DNA of 64,000 bases, from the NCBI RefSeq assembly GCF_000350225.1, contig NW_005179145.1:33761-97760 (forward strand), written 5' to 3'. Both the position numbers and the translations under genes were made by a program. The notes under the pieces are model-generated. The model was not told the origin of the DNA and ran no database searches. It saw only the letters and a program-made list of their open reading frames with translations. Of this stretch, positions 55,708 through 64,000 are shown in pieces (the first letter of the stretch is position 1; the number at the start of each line of letters is the position of its first letter). This stretch comes from Chondrus crispus (taxonomy: Eukaryota > Rhodophyta > Florideophyceae > Gigartinales > Gigartinaceae).

Positions 55708-56033
55708 TGGTGCGCCTGTGACGCACCTGGGACGCAATTGTTCGTTGCCGGTCACATGCCCGCGCTCGTGAAAGACTCGCTTGAACGGTATACTGTACAC
55801 AAGATTGGAACCGTTTGCATCTAATCGTTAGAGTTTTGTACATTGCAAACGTACACAAGCCCACCTCCCATTGTCTGCAGTATCCAAGACGGCGTGGAAG
55901 GACACTCGAGCACTACATACGACAGGTATTTAGAAGACCCATAGTCTCGTGTCGACGAGAGAAATAAAAGGAGGGAACACTTATTCACTCCAGACTAGTC
56001 TTCTCGAAGGCACTCGCCCCGGGAAACGCCACA
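55708..56033 (+). repeat. 3' LTR of the second gypsy-type element
   Basis: 326 bp, about five differences from 50713-51038; followed by GCATC. Confidence 0.93.
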
Positions 56034-56423
56034 GCATCCAAACTCCCTTCGATTCGGCGTTGCGTTTTGACTGGTGTGTTTGTAATGCAGCCCCGGTGTT
56101 GAAACCCCCAAGAATGGGGTGCATATCGCGTATGAAAAAAAAAGATTTACAACCAGGTAGAACGCGCCCAAGAATAGTGCCAATGCCATTATCTCTCGCG
56201 TACCGGACCACATAGCGGGTCTGGTGTGCCCATCTCCAGAGAATGTAAAACTCCAGGAGGACAGCGTGAGTACTGTTTGTGGGCTCGTGTGAGTAACAAA
56301 AACAAAATGGCTGCTTGCTATTCGAAGGAATCAGGCGATGAATTGATCTAGGCAGATCACGCAATATGGAAGCAGTGAAGTACTGCCGTGCCTATGCTGT
56401 AGGCTACAGCGTAGGCGCGGCAA

Positions 56424-56457
56424 TTTTGGGAAGTTGCATCCAAGCAACTTCCCAAAA
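56424..56457. promoter_or_regulatory. Perfect hairpin just upstream of a TATA box
   Basis: TTTTGGGAAGTTGC (56424-56437), a 6-base loop, then the exact reverse complement (56444-56457). It ends 4 bases before the TATA box of the secreted-peptide gene. Could be an operator-like dyad for a regulator, or a remnant of an inverted-repeat element. Confidence 0.6.
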
Positions 56458-56461
56458 CGCG

Positions 56462-56468
56462 TATAAAA
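56462..56468 (+). promoter_or_regulatory. TATA box of the secreted-peptide gene
   Basis: TATAAAA, 112 bp before the ATG at 56580, followed by a purine/pyrimidine-mixed leader without upstream ATGs in good context. Confidence 0.55.
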
Positions 56469-56579
56469 CCGTTGCGCTAGAGAAGCAAAATCTCCCCACT
56501 CATCCCTCTTCGCTGCAACAGCAAATCATCTCCAACAGCAAACTGTTTCTCACTTCAGCAAATTCTTTCCCTCTGCACT

Positions 56580-56963
56580 ATGAAGTTCTCTCTCGCCATC
56601 TGCCTCCTTGCCTGTCTTCTGGCCGTAGTTGCGGCTGTTCCGGCGAAGCCTCGCCTTCCCAAGCTTGGAGAGGCTACTCGCCAAACCTTGGACTATGACT
56701 GTAAGTGTTCTATCATCCAGGAAATGTTTTTGGGCGACAAGGGAAATCTGCAACTGACACCAAAAACTCTAGAATCTGTGTCCGCTACCTCGTCTTAAAT
56801 TTGTTTCACTTCTTCTTCTTCACTTTCATTAGGTCTTCGTAGGGTGCCCAGGAACAAATTCTTCTGCTGTTTTCCGCAGGAGAAGTTCTCTCCTGCATGC
56901 GCGGAGTTTTTTAGCTCTACTCTCGTCATCTCGGAAGTTGCCGCTGTTCTCTTCCTTTCTTAA
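56580..56963 (+). CDS. Small secreted Cys-containing peptide, two exons
   Basis: Exons 56580-56700 and 56833-56963 give 83 aa. The intron (132 bp) has GTAAGT and a pyrimidine-rich CATTAG end; the join restores Cys41 and stays in frame. The N-terminus is a textbook signal peptide (MKFSLAICLLACLLAVVAAV, cleavage probably after AAV or VPA at about 20-22). The mature peptide is short and basic (PAKPRLPKLGEATRQTLDYD), then a Cys cluster in CLRRVPRNKFFCCFPQEKFS and AC, and a hydrophobic end (STLVISEVAAVLFLS). The cysteines after the signal are 41, 52, 53 and 62. No family is recognised; possibilities are a secreted defence, adhesive or signalling peptide. A TATA box and a perfect hairpin lie 112-156 bp upstream, in an island between two mobile elements. 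Confidence 0.68.
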
Positions 56964-58011
56964 GTTTCTTGGAAAAGCATTTATTCACCTGACATTACGC
57001 AGCGCACGAACCAGAGAGATCTCGTAAACGAAATTAGAATTTGCGGCCGTTGTGCCCACCTTCCTTTCTGAGATTCATTCGTACACGCCGCTCAGCGGAG
57101 TAGTGCTCTTCACGTATTGTCGTTCAGACTTGGTGCAACATGAACACATCGGCTAGTACAGCATCTCCTGAGAAAGTTCATCAGTACACACATTTCTGTG
57201 TTTGCCACTAGTGCTGACTGAACAGTGCTTGTTGATGTGTATTATTCATCATTATGCAAATGCTTCCACGACTTCTAGTGTCCATCGGACCTTTAGTCCC
57301 CATATGAGGACAAAAGTTTTTTTTCTAGAAAACGCAAACCGCGATTTCACTTCTGTTTTTTGCAACCAAAAGGCCATCACTAATATGGAGATGCACAAGC
57401 CCAAGATGGTCTCTGCATAGAATAAAACATTAGCTGCAGGCTCACAAGCACAGCATGAAAGGTCTGTGCGGGAGCAGTGAAGCCACACCATCTGTGCAGT
57501 GTGGAAAAAAGCCGTGGCATAACGCCTGTGCCATGGGTAGCGGCGCTTGCCATCGCCGCCAGCAGCGAAGGGCGAAGGGGATGGGAAGGCGTGGCTGCGA
57601 CAAACACACGTTTTGTATTGTTTACCCCCGTGCTCGCTCGCAAGCAACAAATACTACATACATCATGAACACGTCCTTATTGCGAAACTGAGTTGACCAT
57701 TCGCTCTCAGATCGTACACTCTCTTCCTTAGGGATGTCAATTTGGTGCCGATGTGGACGTAGACATGAAATGGCAACTTAGACATAGAGTGTCCCCACCC
57801 ATGTCCAGAGGGGTTTTATGATAAAACCAGCTCTGTTCATGAGGATATGCGCTTATCAGGGATGCATGCAGGTCAACGAGGGACGACAGTGCAGTGTTGG
57901 TGAAAGTGGTAGTGCTGCATCAATGGGAATTCTCTGTTTGCTCGTGAACGTCGGGATTGAGATGAATCTCAAGCCGGCGCCCTATAGTGCTGTGTGTGTC
58001 GCGCACGCGCA
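56964..58011. other. Gene-free interval
   Basis: About 1 kb after the peptide gene with no recognised coding region. An open frame on the minus strand (57252-57650) has one hydrophobic stretch but no other support. Confidence 0.4.
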
Positions 58012-58013
58012 TA

Positions 58014-58947
58014 CCCTTCCCATTGGTGTAAATAAGGGCAGAGGGTTAGTTTTGGGCAAACACCAATACGCTTTGCGTGCTTTGTCAGGGTGCAAAGCGA
58101 AGTGCATGCGCGCGGGAAAGCGTTGACGGAAAAGCGCGGGCGCGCTTTTGCAGGTGCAGTCCGGTCTGCTGAAAGCTCTTGCACGGTTCTATAGAGGCGA
58201 TCTTGATCCGAGACTGACTACCACTACAGTCCGAGCAACCTCTCCAAACAATCTCTTCGATCCAGACTTCTCTCCAGACAAGACTCAATGCCACCCTCGA
58301 TGCGCACTTAGACGCGGACGCTACTGTTGGAGGCCACGGGGCATGAGAAACGTGTGATTGCCAAGAAGCATGCGGTGGAGCACCTCAAGGCAGGGAAGAC
58401 GCAGAGAGTCATTGCAAGCATGACGGGTTTGTCCAAGGGCTCTGTCTACATGCTGAACAAAATGATGAAGGAGGAAAGGTGGAAAGAGCTGGCGTCGCAG
58501 TGTAACCTTGAAACGGCTATATCCTCCGCGTCGATCACCGAGGAAGCCGCGAACGCCTTCTCTCCGGCGAACTCCGCGCTGTAGATTGCCACACAGCTCC
58601 CCGAAGTCTCTTAAAAGCACTGGAGCACGAGCAGACATGCCCGGGGGCACCCAGTTGCTCGGGCAATTCTAAAAGAAGTTCAACTGCGGCGTGCACACGA
58701 GCATTCCGGTTGCAAATCTCAGGTGCCCAAAATTTGCCCGGGGCGATTTGAGCTCCCCTTTCGGAAGTTAGCCACTGATTTAAACGTTTCTCAGCCATTT
58801 ACTGGTCGTTTCTCTTGGTTGTCATGCCTCTGGCTTTGCAAGACGCTTATCTTTTTATTGGTTGCTTCAGAACATCATACGGCCAAACTTTCTTTATTTG
58901 GGAGTAATTCGCGTACAAAGTGCCCATATTTACACCAATGGGAAGGG
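58014..58947. mobile_element. Tc1/mariner-like inverted-repeat element (934 bp) with an HTH fragment
   Basis: Ends CCCTTCCCATTGGTGTAAAT (58014 onward) and its inverted copy finishing at 58947; the inverted repeat spans about 30 bp with one mismatch. Both ends abut TA (58012-58013, 58948-58949), the Tc1/mariner target site. The only coding trace is a helix-turn-helix fragment at about 58327-58584. Too short for a full DDE transposase, so it is non-autonomous or internally deleted. Confidence 0.85.
58327..58584 (+). pseudogene. Helix-turn-helix fragment of a transposase
   Basis: 85 codons opening at a TTG, with no nearby ATG. HEKRVIAKKHAVEHLKAGKT followed by QRVIASMTGLSKGSVYMLNK has the spacing of the N-terminal paired-like HTH of Tc1-like or psq-type transposases. 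No catalytic domain follows; the frame ends within the same inverted-repeat element. Confidence 0.6.
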
Positions 58948-58949
58948 TA

Positions 58950-59419
58950 TATACTGTACGGCGTATTTGATATGATAACACCGCACAAAAAGGTGCATGC
59001 ACCTTTTTGGGTATTGATATCCCGCGTGCTGACAGAACATGGGCTGTAAGCTTACCGTCCCCGCAGACGGCAAGCTTACATGGACCTATATGTACTACGC
59101 CCACGTCCGCGCTCCCCACGCCCAGAGAGAGAACAATAAACAACTCGAGCAAGCAACTCTACGCTACTCTAGTCTGCGAAGGCACAAGCCGGAGCCCGTT
59201 CTCACCCCTGAAGGCGCAACGCCGGATCACTCACCCCCCCTCTACTTCCCCTCTCATACTATCCTTTCTCTTCTTTTCCCCGCGCGCCAATCCCGCTCCC
59301 TGATCGTACAGAGAGCAGTGCACGCGAAGCACAAGGCCCCCTTTCGACGACAATCCGAATTCGAGGGTTTTCCTTGTGATTCTTACCCCCCCTACGTCTC
59401 CTTTCTGACGTACTACGAG
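58950..59419. other. Probable 5' flank/LTR zone of the right-hand copia-type element
   Basis: Contains a 24-bp perfect palindrome at 58986-59009 (half AAAAAGGTGCA) and a 15-bp-arm hairpin at 59045-59059/59066-59080 with one mismatch. The LTR boundary cannot be fixed because the other LTR lies outside the window. Confidence 0.4.
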
Positions 59420-61398
59420 ATGTCTCAGGTTGGCTCTTCCGCCACGGATGGTCCGCCCGCCGCCGACAATGGTCAAGAGACCGCTCCGGTCATTCTGACG
59501 AAAGCCAAGGCCTTTCAGATATACTTTCGCCTTCAGAAGATGGCGAAGTGCGTCCAACATGAGGATGAATTTCATCGTCAGTACCTCGGGGTCGCCCGGA
59601 ATGTGCTGGAACTATTCACGGTTCCGCAGAGCTCTAAAACCACCGCTGCCGTTATGCCGGACCCTTTGGAGGTATGCGAAGCCATGTCTGATATGCTTCC
59701 TAGCCCCTCTTTTGTCTTCACGGCCGACTACTTCAACCACCCGGTCTTCCCACTCCAGGTTGTGTACAGCATTGCCGAGCTATTTCGGTTTGATGGAATT
59801 CCCGACGACTTCTTGGCCCAAGTGTTCATCAGAGATCACGAACGCGCCCACAAGAGCATCATGATCCAAGCCTGGTTTGCCTTTGTCCTTGGTTTAGACC
59901 CCAGCACCACCCGCTCTGTCATAGACAGATTCCAGCAGGCGCGTTCCCTTCCTTCTCGGCGAGCTCTCAATACCGACATAATAGCAACTGCGCCCACGAC
60001 CGAAGATCCTATTAGGGCGCCAGGAACCTTACCCCCCGTACGCCCTCAGCAATCTCACGGCCCCCCCGTGGCCGTAGAAGCGGAGCGGTTGACTTTGACA
60101 ACTGCTTCAATCATGGCTATGAACGTGCCACCAGTCATAACCTGGCGCCCAACGCGGCTTCAGGGGACATGCGCCAGGGCGGACCCGTTAGATCTGACCA
60201 GCGTTCGCAGAACGGCCAAGAAAATTCCCCGACTGCGCATGAACCCAACATGGACACCGGTGACACTCGCAAAGCAAACTACGTGCACCAGCAGTTCTCT
60301 GGTCGGAAGTTCAAGGGAGACCTCAGTCAGTCCGTGGACCTCCTGCTACGTGACTACGAGGCATGCGCACATCAGCACCGCCTAACTCCTGCGCAGAAGG
60401 CGGAGGACTTCATGAATGTCCTCGAGGGCCCGGCTCGTACCTATTTCCTCAACCACTACGCTCAAGGAATGGCTTATGAGCAGGTGGTTGAGCTAATGAA
60501 GCGCGAGTACGACAGCGACTCACGCGAGCTCCAGGTCCAGTCCACCCTTGAATGTCTCAATTTAGACACCTTCATGTCCACTCGCTCTCTGACAACCCAC
60601 TCTGATGGCCTGACCAAGCTGGTCGAGTACCTGGAATTGCTCACCCCGCAATGCCCTCCTGGTTTCCGATCAGACGAGAACAAGATACGTTTCCTACGAA
60701 AGGCTGTTCTCGGTTGTGAATGGGCGCTCTCTCCCATTCGCAACATCGTCTCCCATCGCTACAAGTTCCACGCGTTCGTAACGGCCTTACATGAGAGCCT
60801 CCAGCTCTCCAACGAGCTCAAGGATGTGCGCCCGCCCGCGTATCCCACACACAGCACGGAGATGGACGAGGAACAAGCCGCTGATGTCTTCTTCCAACGC
60901 TACGGCCGCAATCCCCGTGACGTTCGGAACCGGATGTCTAACCACCCGCCGGGCCGTCCCGATCAGCCCCGATTCCCACCATCGTCTGGCACGCCTTCGG
61001 ACTGCAATGAGGTCCGCCATGGGCGCACGTTCGACGAGGCGCGCCGTCGCAAGGAATGTTTCAAGTGTGCTGCTCTTTGGCTGCCCGGCCATCGATGCCA
61101 CGCAGGGGCAATTGCTGCCAGCGCGCGCAGCCGACTCCGCCAGGGTGAATCTCACGTCCACATCATCCGAGACTACACTCTCGGAATGGAGGGAGAACAA
61201 GAACCTCATGAGGGTTCCGCCCCTCCTGGGACGGAGGTAGACAACGCTGTTGCAAAGGAGCTGGACGAAGCCTTGTACTATGCTCGTGATGTTAGTGACC
61301 ATGCCCCGTATTACACCGACGAGTTCGACGGTGATGTGGTCACAAACGTGGTATCCGCTAGCGTATCAGAGCAGATGCTCTCTGCGGATTTTCGCTAA
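59420..61398 (+). mobile_element. Gag region of the right-hand copia-type element (fossil part)
   Basis: Helical gag; later portion with FKGDLSQSVDLLLRDYEAC, AEDFMNVLEGPARTYFLNHY and a knuckle CFKCAALWLPGHRCH. Long for copia gag. Confidence 0.75.
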
Positions 61399-61569
61399 GG
61401 CGATGTGGACAAGTGGCTAATCCTCATCGCCCACACCGATCGTCCTATCAACATAGGACTGCGACTCCTCGCCGCAAACTCCCGGTCGTTGACATCGACT
61501 GCACAAAGATCTTCGCGGCGGACCTCCAACGTGAATGCGCTTCATGACGACCTCTCGGGTTCTGCGTTG

Positions 61570-64000
61570 ATATAGGTGCCCCCAAGTCGGTTGTCGGCAA
61601 GCAAGAGCTTGACCGACTCCTGGCGGCTGCTGGAATGCACCGCCGCAACATCTGCAGCTCCATACACCGCTTCCGCGTTGGGGACGAATCCTTCCAGTCT
61701 CTTGGACGAACCTCCCTGCCCCTCGCCACTCCGCCGGGTGTCAAACTCATCCTTATCGAGTTTGACATCGTCCAGGCAAACATCCCACCTTTGCTGGGCA
61801 TGGATGTCTTGGACCGAGACAAGCTCGTCGCCGATACAGTTTTCAACCGACTGGCATGACGATCGGCAAACGAACTAGAAGACGGGCGCATGACCTTTGT
61901 CGATGAATGTTTCATACCCCTTGTCCGCTCGCCGAGCCGGCATGTCTACGGCCCCTTTGATTGTGGGACACGGAACTATTTCACGAAGGCACAGCTTAAC
62001 AAGTTGCACAGCCAGTTCTTTCACCCATCCGCCACTGAGCTCTTCAACTTGCTAAGAAAGGCCCGCCCTGACGATGCGACGCCAGAGACGCTCCATATCC
62101 TTCGGGATATATCGAAGCGCTGTGATCCCTGCAAACGAATCAAGCCTGGGCCTACCCGCTTCCGCGTCTCTTTTGGTACCGAAAACGCCCGCTTCAACGA
62201 GAGGATCATGATGGATATCATGTACATCGACTCCATGCCCATCTTGCATATCGTTGACGAGTCGACCCGCTTCTCACCAGCCCGCTTCCTCCCCAATGTT
62301 AGCACCAAGGCAATCTGGGACACCCTGCTTCGCTGTTGGGCCTCGATCTACACCGGTCTTCCCAATCGGATACTGGTCGACCAAGGCAGCAACCTCGGCA
62401 AAAGCGAGTTTTTCGTCTTCCTTGCCGCAAGAGCAAACGTAGAAGTTCAAGGCACGGGAATAGAAGCGCACTCAAGCCTTGGAATCGGGGAACGGTATCA
62501 TGAACCAGTCCGTACCACCTTACGCAAGATGGTGCTCGTATATCCGAACGTGGACAAGACGCTCCTCCTTCAGATGGCTATCAAGGCCATGAACGACACT
62601 TTGGGACCAGAAGGCCTCGTCCCATCGTCCCTCGTCTTCGGAGAACTACCTCGCGTCTACACTGCCTCGGAAACGCCTCAACCCCGAGATACTCTTGGGG
62701 AACGTGCCGCGATGGTTCACGCTGCCCGCACTGAGATGCAGCGCATCATGGCTAAGATACGCGTTGCACGAGGTTTGCCACATTCTGTGCCACTTGCTGC
62801 AAACCGCGCTTATGACCCTGGCGATCAAGTCCTAGTCTGGCGTGAGAAAATCGTCAATCACCGCATTGGCGAATGGCTCGGTCCCTTTACGGTACTCGGG
62901 ATGGACGCCAGCAAGAAACTTGTATACATACAAGATGTCAAGATCGGTGCGGCTCGCCCCTTCAATGTCGCCCAAGTCAAGCGCTATATCGCCCCAATGG
63001 ATGGCGCCCACTCCTTCTTTGCCGACCTTCATCGTGGCCTTTCGCACTTCTCGTCTCCGGGTGATGACGATGACTGCGTCCACTTAACCGAAGTCATTCA
63101 TCCAAAGGACCCCCGAGCAACTTCTTCGGACATGTCCCAAGCAAAACATGATGAGATTCGCGGGCTACTCAACTGCGGGACATTTAGCGTCATCCTTCGA
63201 GAAGAGGTTCCTCCCGACGGCAACGTACTACCAGGTCGCTTTGTGCTTGCCATCAAGTCCGCAGAAGACGGTCAAGTCAAGTTCAAGGCGCGGTACGTAA
63301 TAGGTGGACATCGCGACCGCATGAAGGCCCTCATGGTCCACAGTGCGGCCACGCTACAGCCCCAATCCATTCGCCTCCTACTTGCCCTCGCTTCGAATCA
63401 CGGCTTCGACATCTGGTCTTCTGATGTCCGCCAAGCATACCTTCAGTCCGCCGAACCTCTTTCTAGAGAGCTTTTCATCACCAAGCCCGTCCCTGAGTTC
63501 GAGCTACAACCTGAACAGTGTCTAAAGCTGCTCAAACCCCTGTACGGCCTCTGTGACTCCGGAGACCTCTGGAACAAGACCCTAGACGAGCACCATCGAC
63601 ATGACCTTGGCATGACCCCGTTTCGGTCTGATCCGGCTCTCTACAAGATCATGTCAAATGATCGCCTCATGGGCCTTAGCGGCGGATAAGTTGACGACTT
63701 GCTACGCGCCGGCTCTCCTGGCTTCCGTCAACTGGCAAAGAAGACCAGCGAGCGCTTCCAAATGGGCGAGGAGGAGCATATCTCTTGCACCTTCTCTGGT
63801 TTCTCGCTTGCACGCGGCAAAGATGGAAGCCTGGAACAGAACCAGCACTTCTATCTGCAGAAACTGGAGCGGCTCCATCTCGACGCGTCCTTCTCAGAGT
63901 TCCGGTCGATGCGCATCAGACTTGCGTGGCTCGCCAACACCCGCCCGGACTGCCAGTTTGAGATCTCTCAACTTGCACAGGTCACTGACGACCGCTTCCT
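61570..64000 (+). mobile_element. Protease, integrase and reverse transcriptase region of the right-hand copia-type element (fossil part)
   Basis: Protease near 61570-61856 ends in IPPLLGMDVLDRDKLV. Integrase from about 61890, with a C-terminal GDQVLVWREKIVNHRIGEWL segment. Reverse transcriptase begins at about 63070 and is cut by the window edge. Confidence 0.85.

Larger units (their letters stand above)
50713..56033 (+). mobile_element. Ty3/gypsy-type LTR retroelement (fossil), 326-bp LTRs
   Basis: LTRs of 326 bp (50713-51038 and 55708-56033) begin TGGTGCGCC, end CGCCACA and are flanked by GCATC (50708-50712, 56034-56038). Parts: gag with a fused protease-like end (about 51079-52410), reverse transcriptase (about 52473-53400), RNase H (about 53680-54090) and integrase (about 54300-55300). 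The 3' LTR is preceded by a purine tract GAGGGAGGA. The LTRs differ at about five positions (about 98.5% alike), so it is fairly young. It looks nearly whole but has a few breaks. The RNase H wording (STREKEGFAIVESVKKLDYV) and protease type resemble gypsy elements of oomycetes and other algae; that link is inference. Confidence 0.92.
59420..64000 (+). mobile_element. Second copia-type retroelement (fossil), runs off the right edge
   Basis: Plus-strand parts in copia order: gag (about 59.42-61.4 kb) with a CCHC-like knuckle CFKCAALWLPGHRC; protease (about 61.57-61.86) with VDIGAPKSVVG-type active site and LLGMDVLD; integrase (about 61.9-63.0) with a zinc end CDPCKRIKPGPTR, IMMDIMYIDS and ILVDQGSNLGKSEFF; then reverse transcriptase from about 63.07 kb (FKARYVIGGHRDRMK, SSDVRQAYLQSAEPLSRELF, LKPLYGLCDSGDLW). 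It continues past 64000. Integrase before RT makes it copia-type. It looks broken, with at least a few breaks; the age cannot be judged without the second LTR. Confidence 0.88.

Noticed and set aside
57252-57650. 132-aa open frame on the minus strand with one hydrophobic stretch
   Set aside because: No signal, motif or splice support; the hydrophobic part is isolated and the rest is irregular.

Overview
The window looks like nuclear DNA of a compact-gene eukaryote, most likely a red alga of the florideophyte (Chondrus-like) type. This is inference. Genes have zero to two short GT-AG introns (90-132 bp), intergenic gaps are short in the left part, several products point to mitochondria or other organelles, and the right part is packed with nested LTR, DIRS-type and cut-and-paste elements. 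No tRNA, rRNA or CRISPR array was recognised.

Left part (1-24.4 kb) is host sequence. In order: a MED9-like Mediator subunit (+); a gene-free stretch with a degenerate ~200 bp tandem repeat; an Arf-like GTPase that lacks the P-loop lysine and the switch-II glutamine (+); an unrecognised 220-aa protein (-); a three-exon 1,313-aa protein with what looks like a dead FANCM/XPF-type helicase region (+); an RNF25-like RWD-RING ubiquitin ligase (-); the F1-ATPase assembly factor ATP11 (-, three exons); an organelle-type RNase III (+, three exons); an FZL/mitofusin-like dynamin GTPase (-, two exons); a basic disordered protein (+, two exons); a TrmH/SpoU-type RNA 2'-O-methyltransferase with a long C-terminal extension (-); and the TIM22 inner-membrane translocase (-). 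Several neighbours serve mitochondria or organelles (ATP11, TIM22, probably RNase III and the dynamin), but they lie on both strands with their own promoters, so this is not an operon.

Right part (24.8-64 kb) is mostly mobile DNA. A decayed pogo-type transposon (24802-27017) has clear inverted ends and a TA duplication. A copia-type element on the minus strand (27402-44170) has matching 374-bp LTRs and a 5-bp target duplication. A chromodomain-bearing Ty3/gypsy element on the plus strand (about 28033-41460) lies inside it, and that element is itself interrupted by a 719-bp solo-LTR-like insertion (34805-35523). To the right are a DIRS-type, tyrosine-recombinase retroelement (minus, about 44.2-48.1 kb), a 753-bp inverted-repeat element, and a second Ty3/gypsy element (50713-56033) with 326-bp LTRs and a GCATC duplication. 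One small two-exon gene for a secreted peptide (56580-56963) follows, then a 934-bp Tc1/mariner-like element holding a helix-turn-helix fragment, and a second copia-type element that runs off the right edge. All retroelements are treated as fossils; each looks broken to some degree.

The most unusual host features are the Arf-like GTPase with two lost nucleotide-handling residues, the large dead-helicase-like protein, and the small secreted peptide gene with a hairpin and TATA box lying between transposons. The most unusual non-coding feature is a ~55-bp periodic array of short dyads in the 3' region of the chromovirus-like element.
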